Of a stretch of 64,000 nt of DNA, positions 18,122 to 26,036 are shown piece by piece. The first letter of the stretch is position 1; each line of letters opens with the position of its first letter. This DNA is from Bacteroidetes bacterium UKL13-3 (GTDB taxonomy: Bacteria; Bacteroidota; Bacteroidia; UKL13-3), in contig CP012155.1 in NCBI GenBank assembly GCA_001602415.1, positions 2,288,223 to 2,352,222 of the forward strand, given 5' to 3'. Both the position numbers and the translations under genes were made by a program. The notes beneath the pieces were generated by a model. It did not search any database. It saw nothing but the letters and a program-made list of their open reading frames with translations, and was not told where the DNA came from.

Positions 18122-18601
18122 TTATACTTTTAGTAATAATTGAATGGCATTCCACAACTTTGTTTTTTGTGGAATATCACGTAGGTAGGTAGAAACAGTA
18201 TCAACAGAAATAATCGAACTTTCGTTAAGTTTCAAAACCTCGTATTGAGTTACCGAAGTTAAATCTTGCATGATCCAATTCTCTGCTCCCCAAACCACAA
18301 CCCTGCTTGCTTTTATGATATTAATCATTTGCGATAAGCTTACCCCATTCGATACACTCAAATCCACAAAGGCTAAATCTTCCATCGTGAGTTTCATAGC
18401 CTTATGTATCAAATTATGAATCATCTCCTTATCTTCAACAGATAAAGATTGTTCAAACACAAAAACCAGTCCTGTTTTATTCCCCCCTTCAAAGTTGATT
18501 TTTATGGGATTTTTGTTTTCTTTGACCACATTATTGTGGGGCTCATCAATCAGGTAAAACTCATCGAAAAGCTCTTTTATTTCTTCTAATTCGTTAATCA
18601 T
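18122..18601 (-). CDS. Conserved-looking protein of unknown function upstream of rdgB
   Basis: 159 residues from ATG 18601 (MINELEE); an in-frame TTG at 18613 is less likely. Soluble, acidic, no signal peptide. It has an N-terminal coil (ELEEIKELFDEFYLIDEPHN), then alternating strands and helices with GGNKTGLVFVFEQ, LAFVDLS and the segment IIKASRVVVWGAENWIM. I do not recognise a family. It abuts rdgB with no gap, so its stop and the rdgB start are adjacent. The divergent ilvE begins within about 20 nt, leaving almost no room for separate promoters. Confidence 0.7.
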   Translation of the reverse strand: MINELEEIKELFDEFYLIDEPHNNVVKENKNPIKINFEGGNKTGLVFVFEQSLSVEDKEMIHNLIHKAMKLTMEDLAFVDLSVSNGVSLSQMINIIKASRVVVWGAENWIMQDLTSVTQYEVLKLNESSIISVDTVSTYLRDIPQKTKLWNAIQLLLKV

Positions 18602-18619
18602 TTTATGACTCAAAATTCA

Positions 18620-19678
18620 ATGGCAATATCTATAAAAATTAACAAAACTAAGCAGAGCCGAATTCATTTGTGCGATTTCAACAATATTCAGTTTGGAACC
18701 ATCTTTTCGGACCACATGTTTAGGGTTGATTTTGAAAATGGTACTTGGCAAAATCCTCAGATACTTCCTTACGGAGATATTTCCATTGCGCCTTCGCTTT
18801 CGGCTTTGCACTACGGACAATCAATATTTGAAGGAATGAAGGCATTCAAAAACCAAAAAGGTGAAGCGCAATTGTTTCGTCCAATTGATAATATTAAACG
18901 TATGAATCGCTCTGCTGTGCGCATGGCTATGCCTACCATGCCGGAAGAGCTTTTTATGGAAGGGCTCAAACAACTTGTGCAAATTGATAAAGATTGGATT
19001 CCAACGAAAGAAGGAAGTGCCTTATATATTCGTCCATTTATGTTCGCCACAGATGATTTTGTTGGTGTTCGTCCGTCAAAAAACTTTAGTTTCATCATCT
19101 TTTGCTGCCCTGTTAATAGCTACTATCCAAAACCTATTAACGTATTGGTTGAGCAAAAATACGTTCGCGCATTTGAGGGTGGTGTTGGTGCAACAAAAGT
19201 TTCGGGTAACTATGGGTTAAGCATGCTGCCAACTCAAGAAGCGCAACAAAAAGGGTTTGACCAAATTATTTGGACCGATGGAAAAGAGCATAACTATGTT
19301 GAAGAAAGCGGAACCACCAATTTGTTTTTTGCAATTGGCGATACTGTTATAACACCCGCTTTAGATGGAACTATTTTAGAAGGTGTTACCCGTGATTCCT
19401 GTATTCAGCTGCTCAAACACAAGGGTGTTAAAGTTGAAGAACGTAAAATTTGGATTGCCGAAATTATAGATGCCCACGCTAAAGGATTATTAAAAGATGC
19501 CTTTGGAACAGGAACTGCAGCGCTTATTGCAAAGATTGCGTCCATCCATTTTAGTGGTACAACATATGAACTACCTCCTGTTGAAGAGCGTTTTGTTTCA
19601 AATATGCTTTATAACGAATTGGAAGCTATTCGCACATCTCAAACAGAAGATCCGTTTGGTTGGGTGGTGAAAGCATAA
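18620..19678 (+). CDS. ilvE: Branched-chain amino acid aminotransferase
   Basis: 352 residues. PLP fold-type IV enzyme for the last step of Leu, Ile and Val synthesis and the first step of their breakdown. It shows QSIFEGMKAFKNQKG, GGVGATKVSGNYGLSM with the PLP-binding Lys at about residue 193, NYVEESGTTNLFF, and GTILEGVTRDSCIQLL. The later ATG (18620, MAISIKINKTKQSR) is preferred because the family starts close to the TxxSR segment; ATG 18605 would add five residues. A hairpin follows the stop. Confidence 0.95.
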   Translation: MAISIKINKTKQSRIHLCDFNNIQFGTIFSDHMFRVDFENGTWQNPQILPYGDISIAPSLSALHYGQSIFEGMKAFKNQKGEAQLFRPIDNIKRMNRSAVRMAMPTMPEELFMEGLKQLVQIDKDWIPTKEGSALYIRPFMFATDDFVGVRPSKNFSFIIFCCPVNSYYPKPINVLVEQKYVRAFEGGVGATKVSGNYGLSMLPTQEAQQKGFDQIIWTDGKEHNYVEESGTTNLFFAIGDTVITPALDGTILEGVTRDSCIQLLKHKGVKVEERKIWIAEIIDAHAKGLLKDAFGTGTAALIAKIASIHFSGTTYELPPVEERFVSNMLYNELEAIRTSQTEDPFGWVVKA

Positions 19679-19746
19679 TACCGAAAGCACTATTATTTCT
19701 AATTATTTCAAAATTTGACTTGGTAGAACATGTCATTTCATTATAC

Positions 19747-19785
19747 AAAAGAGCCTCTAAAATCATGTGTGTTAGAGGCTCTTTT
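19747..19785. terminator. Bidirectional terminator between ilvE and dcd
   Basis: A 14-bp perfect stem (AAAAGAGCCTCTAA with TTAGAGGCTCTTTT) and an 11-nt loop between two converging genes. A/T runs on both sides let it work on both strands. Confidence 0.85.
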
Positions 19786-19803
19786 GATAAACATGAAGTT
19801 ATC

Positions 19804-20340
19804 TTAAAATTTATTCTTCCACATCATACTCTCAACAGGTTTCACTCCGCGCTTGTTGTATTTAGCACTTTTCTTCGTGTTGTACATTGTTTCGATTTCT
19901 CCTTCAACAACAAAATAAATGAGTTGGCCAATTGGCATTCCGGCATAAATTCTTACCGGTTGAGCACAAGAAATTTCCAATGTCCATGTATTGCAAAAAC
20001 CAACATCTCCCTTTCCTGCAGTTGCATGTATATCAATTCCCAAGCGGCCCGTACTACTTTTCCCTTCCAAAAAAGGAACATGCGCATGTGTTTCGGTATA
20101 TTCAGCAGTAACACCCAAATACAATGTGTTAGGTTGGATTACAAAACCTTCTGTTGGAATCTCAAATAACTCGATTTTATTGTGCTCACGAGAATCAAGC
20201 ACTCGATCTTTATAAGTTGCCAAATAGCGCCCTAAATGAACATCGTAAGAATTGGTTCCTAAGCACTCCTTTTTAAAAGGCTCAATTAAAATATTTCCCT
20301 TTTCAATTTCTTCAAGAATACGTTTATCGGAAAGTATCAT
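19804..20340 (-). CDS. dcd: dCTP deaminase
   Basis: 178 residues. It converts dCTP to dUTP for thymidylate synthesis. Motifs are MILSDKRILEEI at the start, LGTNSYDVHLG, FVIQPNTLYLGVTAEY, LEGKSSTGRLGIDIHATAGK, and the ISCAQPVRIYAGMPIGQLIY core of the dUTPase-like trimer. A fused deaminase/dUTPase is possible in some lineages, but nothing here shows that. The upstream 105 nt before the glycosyltransferase stop hold no clear promoter. Confidence 0.95.
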   Translation of the reverse strand: MILSDKRILEEIEKGNILIEPFKKECLGTNSYDVHLGRYLATYKDRVLDSREHNKIELFEIPTEGFVIQPNTLYLGVTAEYTETHAHVPFLEGKSSTGRLGIDIHATAGKGDVGFCNTWTLEISCAQPVRIYAGMPIGQLIYFVVEGEIETMYNTKKSAKYNKRGVKPVESMMWKNKF

Positions 20341-20445
20341 GCTATATGAGATTTATGATGTGAGATTTGTGATTTAAAATAGATGATTTAACCTGCGCAA
20401 ATTAAACACCCCTCAGTTTTTAAAGTGTACAATTTGTTCACACTG

Positions 20446-21249
20446 TTAAATTGCCTTTCGGTTTTTAAATTTCCATTCACGATATTGTTTAAACCAGCTT
20501 GTGTGCTGAAAAGACCGAATAACCCAAACCTTTATATAAATGAGTGGATATAGTAATCTGTTTGAGAGTGCTATTAAGAAAGGGAAATATTGATTGCTAT
20601 ACCTTAACAACTCACGCTGACTTAACATTCGTTTGTAGTAACTTGCTCCCTGAATATCGTAATAAGCAACTATTCTATCCACAAAAAGCGCCTTCCCTTT
20701 TCCGGATTTAAAAAACCGAACAAACCATTCCGAGTCGGCTACTAACTTGTAACTATCATCATATAAACCAATAATGTCGAATGTACGTTTACGAAAAAAT
20801 GCTGCTTGATGGCAAATTGGATATTCACGATAAAAATCTTTCAACAAAACTGGCTTTCCATTTATATAGTTGATACCTGTTGGTTCATTAACAGTCTGAA
20901 CTTTACCGTACACTAAATCTATTTCAGCAGGAACATTTACAAAAATATCAGATAACACTTTTGAATCGAAGAAGGAATCACCTGCATTCAAAAAATAAAC
21001 CCATTCCCCTTTAGCTGCCTTTATGCCTTTATTCATGGCATCATAAATACCGTTATCCTTTTCGCTCAATAGTGTTCCAATGTTGGCAGAAAACCGGTTG
21101 GCAATGTTAACCGTATGATCCGTTGAGCCGCCATCAATAATAACCAACTCAATATTTTTATAGGATTGATTTATTGCCGAATGGAGCGTATCTGCAATAA
21201 GCAACTCGCCATTAAAAACTACTGTAATGATGCTAATAAGTGGCTGCAT
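20446..21249 (-). CDS. Family 2 glycosyltransferase
   Basis: 267 residues from ATG 21249 (MQPLISIITVVFNG). GT-A fold: SIITVVFNGELLIADTL, VIIDGGSTDHTVNI, KDNGIYDAMNKGIKAAKGEW, FLNAGDSFF and the acceptor-side CHQAAFFRKRTF. This subgroup adds sugars to polysaccharide or lipid-linked chains in the cytoplasm. It follows the 40-codon lipoprotein gene with a single base between stop and start, so the two are translated together. Longer N-terminal extensions in this frame read through that lipoprotein gene and are rejected. Confidence 0.88.
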   Translation of the reverse strand: MQPLISIITVVFNGELLIADTLHSAINQSYKNIELVIIDGGSTDHTVNIANRFSANIGTLLSEKDNGIYDAMNKGIKAAKGEWVYFLNAGDSFFDSKVLSDIFVNVPAEIDLVYGKVQTVNEPTGINYINGKPVLLKDFYREYPICHQAAFFRKRTFDIIGLYDDSYKLVADSEWFVRFFKSGKGKALFVDRIVAYYDIQGASYYKRMLSQRELLRYSNQYFPFLIALSNRLLYPLIYIKVWVIRSFQHTSWFKQYREWKFKNRKAI

Positions 21250-21250
21250 G

Positions 21251-21373
21251 TTAAAACCCATTTGGGCAATTACATTTCTTTTTGCCATGACCTTTACCGG
21301 AAACACAACCTGAATATGAAAACACCAAACCTGCAACCAATGCAATAAATAAAAGCCCTAATATTTTTTTCAC
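21251..21373 (-). CDS. Very small lipoprotein
   Basis: 40 residues if started at GTG 21373 (VKKILGLLFIALVAGLVFS). A lysine-led hydrophobic signal is followed by YSGC as lipobox and a short mature peptide of basic and Cys residues (VSGKGHGKKKCNCPNGF). A TAACTTTG -7 box ends 5 nt before the GTG, which supports this start and suggests a leaderless mRNA. The stop is one base from the GT2 start. Similar tiny Cys/Lys-rich lipoproteins are common in Bacteroidota and uncharacterised. An upstream ATG at 21460 would run across the divergent dedA start. Confidence 0.55.
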   Translation of the reverse strand: MKKILGLLFIALVAGLVFSYSGCVSGKGHGKKKCNCPNGF

Positions 21374-21378
21374 AGCCT

Positions 21379-21386
21379 CAAAGTTA
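21379..21386 (-). promoter_or_regulatory. -7 box of a leaderless small-lipoprotein/GT2 transcript
   Basis: On the minus strand TAACTTTG fits TAnnTTTG; TAG (21406-21408) stands at the 19-nt -33 position instead of TTG. Only five bases separate the box from the GTG start codon. Confidence 0.5.
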
Positions 21387-21421
21387 TGATTATTGCAGTA
21401 ATTAACTAAATAACCACAATT

Positions 21422-22069
21422 ATGGAAATTATTGATTTTGTATTGCACATAGACAAGCACCTTGAAGCTTTTATTAGCTCATATGGAACCTTGGTTTACC
21501 TCCTGCTTTTTTTAATCGTTTTTTGTGAAACAGGATTAGTGGTTACGCCATTTTTACCAGGAGATTCATTATTGTTTGCAGCGGGCGCATTAGCCGCTAA
21601 CCCCATTAATAATTTGAATGTTGGAATTATTATCGTTATTCTCATTATAGCAGCACTACTGGGGGATAACACGAACTATTTTATTGGAAAATTCTTGGCG
21701 CAAAAAGGAGAAGGGGCAAAACTATTTGGCATATTTACCATTCGTAAAGACTACTTGGATAAGACCCATACATTCTATGAGAAAAATGGTCCACGAACTA
21801 TTATCCTTGCTCGCTTTGTGCCTATCGTGAGAACATTTGCTCCATTTGTTGCTGGTGTTGGCAGTATGACGTATTCAAAATACATAACTTACTGTATTGC
21901 AGGGGCTATTTTATGGGTAACTTTACTTACGATTACAGGTTACGCATTTGGAAATATACCATGGATCAAACAAAATTTTGAATTGGTAGTATTTGGTATC
22001 ATTCTTGTTTCGTTACTCCCAATCGTGTTTGAGTTCATTAAAAACAAACGCAAGCAAACAAAATCATAA
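21422..22069 (+). CDS. DedA family (VTT domain) inner-membrane protein
   Basis: 215 residues with several membrane helices. DedA signatures are ETGLVVTPFLPGDSLLFAAG, GDNTNYFIGKFLA, YEKNGPRTIILARFVPIVRT and FAPFVAGVGSMTY. Members are implicated in lipid-carrier (undecaprenyl phosphate, phosphatidylethanolamine) transport across the inner membrane and in membrane homeostasis. It is followed 37 nt later by a T9SS-exported protein gene with no terminator between them. Confidence 0.92.
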   Translation: MEIIDFVLHIDKHLEAFISSYGTLVYLLLFLIVFCETGLVVTPFLPGDSLLFAAGALAANPINNLNVGIIIVILIIAALLGDNTNYFIGKFLAQKGEGAKLFGIFTIRKDYLDKTHTFYEKNGPRTIILARFVPIVRTFAPFVAGVGSMTYSKYITYCIAGAILWVTLLTITGYAFGNIPWIKQNFELVVFGIILVSLLPIVFEFIKNKRKQTKS

Positions 22070-22106
22070 CCATACATTTTATTTTATCACTACTAATCAA
22101 TTAATT

Positions 22107-23159
22107 ATGAAAAAATCATACATGCTATTCACACTGTTAAGTGGAGCATTATTTCACTTACAGGCTCAAATTACCATTACACGTTCCGACTTTGGATCGG
22201 TTGGAGATGTTCTTTATTACGGAAACGATACCACTGTAAGCAACTTATCTGTAGGTGCTTCGGGAGCGAACAAAACTTGGGATTTCTCTAAAACAGTTGA
22301 TGCCAATTATTACGATACCTCTGTGTTTGTAGATCCATCAACAATAGCAGGAGCTCCAGCCGAGGCTAATTTAGCACTTGATGGAGGCGAAGATGGTAAT
22401 GAAACTTTTTTTAATATTAATAACAACCGTGTTAAAACGATTTTACCACTTGGTGCATTCTTATTGGGTAATCAACAACTTACCATCACTAATTTCCCTT
22501 TAAACTTTGGTGATGATATTAAAGATTCAGCATTTATTAAAACACAGGGTAAACCTGAAGATTTGGGCTATACAAATACACCATTCGACTCCATTCGAAT
22601 TCGCGTTGTTATCAAATCAACATCAAAAGCGGATGGCTGGGGTTCAATTATTACACCTGTGGCTACTCATAGTGCATTACGCGTTCGCAGTGTCGTAAAT
22701 ACTGATTTTACTATTGAAGGAAAACTTCCATTCATTGGATGGTCGCCCTTGCCAAGAAATCCAGATGGACAACAAGTTTTATATGCCTGGTTTGGTAAAG
22801 GTAAAAATTTCTCATTAGCAGAGGCGAGTTTGGATACCAACGGAGTTATTAAATCTTTCCGCTACCAAGTTGATAGCATTCCACGCAAACCTACCACTGG
22901 ATTGGTTAACATCAACCGCATAACTCCAAGTATTTCGGCATACCCAAATCCAGCAAATGAAAAGCTAGTGTTTGATTTTACTAACGTTGAAGGGGAACTA
23001 GAAATTTTCACCATTACAGGTCAGGTAATTTCAAAACAGCCTATAAGTGGACCAAAAGTATCTGTTGAAACTCAATATTTGCCTGCAGGTATTTACTTTG
23101 TCAAAGCGAAAAATAAATATGGTGCGGCTACAACACTGAAGTTTGTAGTACAACACTAA
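22107..23159 (+). CDS. Secreted protein with T9SS type A sorting domain
   Basis: 350 residues from ATG 22107 (MKKSYMLFTLLSGALFHLQA). The longer upstream frame overlaps dedA and lacks a signal peptide. The middle of about 250 residues (ITRSDFGSVGDVLYYGNDTT and onward) is strand-rich and unrecognised. The last 75 residues are a typical type IX sorting domain: ISAYPNPANEKLVFDF, LEIFTITGQVISK, LPAGIYFVKAK. The protein should cross the outer membrane through the Gld/Por machinery encoded at the end of this window. Confidence 0.85.
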   Translation: MKKSYMLFTLLSGALFHLQAQITITRSDFGSVGDVLYYGNDTTVSNLSVGASGANKTWDFSKTVDANYYDTSVFVDPSTIAGAPAEANLALDGGEDGNETFFNINNNRVKTILPLGAFLLGNQQLTITNFPLNFGDDIKDSAFIKTQGKPEDLGYTNTPFDSIRIRVVIKSTSKADGWGSIITPVATHSALRVRSVVNTDFTIEGKLPFIGWSPLPRNPDGQQVLYAWFGKGKNFSLAEASLDTNGVIKSFRYQVDSIPRKPTTGLVNINRITPSISAYPNPANEKLVFDFTNVEGELEIFTITGQVISKQPISGPKVSVETQYLPAGIYFVKAKNKYGAATTLKFVVQH

Positions 23160-23161
23160 GT

Positions 23162-23989
23162 TTACAAATCACTTTCAAAACATACATAAGGCCTCAACTT
23201 CTCTGAAAGTTGGGGCCTTTTTGCATATAGAGCAAACATGGAAGAACCACTTCCGCTCATGCTTGCGTAAATTGCTCCTGACGAATACAAATCCGATTTT
23301 AATTCTGCCAAAATAGGCAATAATTGAAAAACAGAAGTTTCAAAATCATTTTGAATAACATCCTTCCATTGCACAACTGGGAGTTGTATGTTTTTCTTCA
23401 ATGAATTGCTCGGATATAGCACTTCCCTCCGGTTCACATTTTTATATGCCATTGCAGTGCTTGAGTGTAAATTTGTGTTGAGCAGAACAAAATAATAGCC
23501 ATCCAAAGAAATATGAATTGGTTCTAACTCATGCCCTTTTCCAAAAGCATACGCAGGTTTATTTTGGATAAAAAAAGCACAATCACTTCCCAAATGCGAA
23601 GCATATTCCTCCATTTTTGCATCAGAAAGGTTTAGTTCAAATTTTTTATTAAGCAGTTTTATTGTGAATGCTGCATCACTACTACCTCCGCCCAAACCAG
23701 CACCCATAGGAATTATTTTATGTAGGTGAATTTTTACTTTTGGTAAATGTAAATCATTATGCAACAGATAATAGGCCTTCACAATTAAATTATCAGATGC
23801 ACTCCCCTCAACTTTAAGTCCGCTTGCCGTAAAGATGAGTTGCTCAGTTTGCGTAGTATCTTCAATTATCTCCAGCACATCTGAAAACATTACAGGGTAA
23901 AATATGGTTTCTATGTTATGAAAACCGTCTGTTCGCCTATTAATTACGTTGAGACCTAAATTGATTTTTATATTCGGAAAGCAGATCAT
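23162..23989 (-). CDS. ispE: 4-diphosphocytidyl-2-C-methyl-D-erythritol kinase
   Basis: 275 residues. GHMP kinase that phosphorylates CDP-methylerythritol in the MEP pathway to isoprenoids. Motifs are FPNIKINLGLNVINRRTDGFH at the start, the ATP-binding PMGAGLGGGSSDAA (residues 94-107), and MSGSGSSMFALY near the C-terminus. Its last codons overlap a terminator hairpin that serves the converging T9SS cargo gene. Confidence 0.95.
   Translation of the reverse strand: MICFPNIKINLGLNVINRRTDGFHNIETIFYPVMFSDVLEIIEDTTQTEQLIFTASGLKVEGSASDNLIVKAYYLLHNDLHLPKVKIHLHKIIPMGAGLGGGSSDAAFTIKLLNKKFELNLSDAKMEEYASHLGSDCAFFIQNKPAYAFGKGHELEPIHISLDGYYFVLLNTNLHSSTAMAYKNVNRREVLYPSNSLKKNIQLPVVQWKDVIQNDFETSVFQLLPILAELKSDLYSSGAIYASMSGSGSSMFALYAKRPQLSEKLRPYVCFESDL
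23188..23222 (+). terminator. Terminator of the T9SS cargo gene, inside the ispE 3' end
   Basis: A stem of 13 pairs with one G-T wobble (AAGGCCTCAACTT with AAGTTGGGGCCTT) and a T-run, 29 nt after the plus-strand stop. It lies within coding sequence of the opposite-strand ispE. Confidence 0.7.
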
Positions 23990-24034
23990 CGTTTTATTAT
24001 CTTTACCATCGCAATTTGCATAATTATTTTAAAA

Positions 24035-25297
24035 ATGCTGGAATATAAAATAGCAGTAGCGCTAACCATAATCGTTTTTGTTTTGTTAGTTGACCTTTAC
24101 TCTTGGCAAGGGTTCAAAACTTTACTCAGAAATAAGTCGGCAAAAACGATTCAACGCCTTAAATACATTCATTACACTTTTGGCGTATTTGTTATCATCC
24201 TTTTTATCTCTACCATTTTTATAACCAAGTTGCAAACAAGTCATTACTTTAGAACTTATGTATCAGCTGCGTTGGTAATTGTATACATTGCCAAACTTAT
24301 ACAATGTATTTTTTTATTGATTGATGATATCCAACGTTTGTTGCGTTGGGTGGCTATAAAATTAAACCCTCCTAAGAAGGAAGTACAAAACAAAACAACC
24401 ATTACACGTGCCAAATTTTTAGCAACTACAGGATCTTTGGCAGGAGGAATTCCTTTAATAGCGCTAACTAAGGGAATATTCAAAGGTGCTTACGATTACC
24501 AAATTCACCGTGTTCCTCTATATTTAAAAAATTTACCCCTAGCCTTTGAAGGATTAAAAGTTGGTCAGTTATCGGATATTCATACCGGTAGTTTACTTGA
24601 TAAAGATTCGGTACATAAAGGAATTCAAATGCTGATGCAAGAAAAACCTGATGTAGTATTTTTTACAGGAGATTTGGTAAACAACCAAACAGATGAGGCA
24701 TACGAATTAATGAATCACTTTTCGGAAGTAAAGGCTCCAATGGGCGTATTCAGTATTTTTGGAAATCATGATTATGGTGATTATGTGAAGTGGGACAGCA
24801 CCTTGGCTAAAGAGCAAAACTTAAAAGATTTGGTTAAGGTACACAAAGATATGGGTTGGCATTTAATGCGAAATGACCATGTTATGCTTGAGAAAGGAAG
24901 TGAACGTATTGCATTGATTGGGGTAGAAAATTGGGGCGATAAAGGACGTTTCCAAAAGTTTGGCGACCTTGATATGGCCATGGACAAAATGCCTGATGCC
25001 CCTGTTAAATTGTTGCTTTCGCACGACCCATCTCACTTTGATAAAATAGTAATGCAACAACCCCATTACAAAGATATTCAAGCAACTTTTAGTGGACATA
25101 CTCACGGGTTTCAATTTGGAATTGAAAATAGTTTCATCAAATGGAGCCCTTCCCAATATTTATACCCTCATTGGGCAGGCTTATACAAAGAAGGAAACCA
25201 ACAAATTTATGTGAACCGTGGTTACGGATTTTTAGGTTACCCAGGTAGAGTTGGTATTCTTCCCGAAATAACCATTTTTGAATTAAGAAGAGCGTAA
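24035..25297 (+). CDS. Membrane-anchored metallophosphoesterase (YkuE-like)
   Basis: 420 residues. Residues 1-115 hold about three to four membrane helices. A TRAKFLATTGSLAGG stretch near 124 resembles a Tat signal but lacks the twin Arg. The calcineurin-like domain follows with LSDIHTG (181), GDLVN (212), GNHD (243), a metal-binding His in LLSHDP and GHTHG (about 353). Such YkuE-type enzymes have been linked to UDP-sugar or lipid A/phosphoester cleavage; the substrate here is unknown. It starts 45 nt from divergent ispE. Confidence 0.88.
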   Translation: MLEYKIAVALTIIVFVLLVDLYSWQGFKTLLRNKSAKTIQRLKYIHYTFGVFVIILFISTIFITKLQTSHYFRTYVSAALVIVYIAKLIQCIFLLIDDIQRLLRWVAIKLNPPKKEVQNKTTITRAKFLATTGSLAGGIPLIALTKGIFKGAYDYQIHRVPLYLKNLPLAFEGLKVGQLSDIHTGSLLDKDSVHKGIQMLMQEKPDVVFFTGDLVNNQTDEAYELMNHFSEVKAPMGVFSIFGNHDYGDYVKWDSTLAKEQNLKDLVKVHKDMGWHLMRNDHVMLEKGSERIALIGVENWGDKGRFQKFGDLDMAMDKMPDAPVKLLLSHDPSHFDKIVMQQPHYKDIQATFSGHTHGFQFGIENSFIKWSPSQYLYPHWAGLYKEGNQQIYVNRGYGFLGYPGRVGILPEITIFELRRA

Positions 25298-25298
25298 G

Positions 25299-25823
25299 CT
25301 AAACATTCATATAACGCTGCTGAATGATGTTTCGGTGGTGAATTTCGTGACCTAGAATAGCGAATAATATTGCACGAGGTGTAACTTCTTTACCATTGGC
25401 ATTGCCAGTACTGTCAAGCATTTCAACTGTAAAACTTTTAAATAACTCAATGGTGGATGCTCGAAGTAAAGAAAATTCCCTAACCATATCATTGATATTA
25501 CGAACTGTAGCTTTGCCCGCAACTACATATTCATTTTCGTCAAAGCCAGGTAATGCAACATTCTCCATCCTTGCGAAACATAAAGCTCTGTAACAAAAAA
25601 TTCGTTCAGCATCCATAATATGTTGCAGTATATCTAAAATAGTCCACTTACCTTCTGCATACCTTAAATGTAACGTTTCCAAATCTAAAGAGGTAACTAA
25701 GTCCATGGTATCCATATACGATTGGTATAGCTCCTCATAAATATGCTCTCCTTTAACCAAAGAAATATAATTATCAAAATACATGGGGTACGCTCCTGTT
25801 ATCGGTTTTGCTAATGCTGTCAT
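25299..25823 (-). CDS. DinB family protein
   Basis: 174 residues, four-helix-bundle DinB/YfiT superfamily. The three metal-binding His can be placed: DILQHIMDAERIFCYRALCF in helix 2 and GHEIHHRNIIQQRY near the C-terminus. Start MTALAKPITGAYPMYFDNYI is typical of this Bacteroidota subgroup. Members include thiol-dependent S-transferases, but many have unknown substrates. It lies tail-to-tail with the phosphoesterase, one base apart. The 213 nt upstream of it (25824-26036) show no clear element. Confidence 0.88.
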   Translation of the reverse strand: MTALAKPITGAYPMYFDNYISLVKGEHIYEELYQSYMDTMDLVTSLDLETLHLRYAEGKWTILDILQHIMDAERIFCYRALCFARMENVALPGFDENEYVVAGKATVRNINDMVREFSLLRASTIELFKSFTVEMLDSTGNANGKEVTPRAILFAILGHEIHHRNIIQQRYMNV

Positions 25824-26036
25824 TTACAATTTTCGTATTTCAAGGTAATATAATAGTTTTCATGGTGCGACAAAACTCCTTAATTTATTTTTGAAAAATA
25901 AAGGGTTATGCAGTTTAAATTGCAGATGTGATTTTATACTTATTTAACTAATTAGGCTGCAAGTAACGCACTCTTTTATGTGAATGGATTGGTTTTTAAC
26001 ACTACGATTATCATCTTTACAAGGCATATTTACGAG

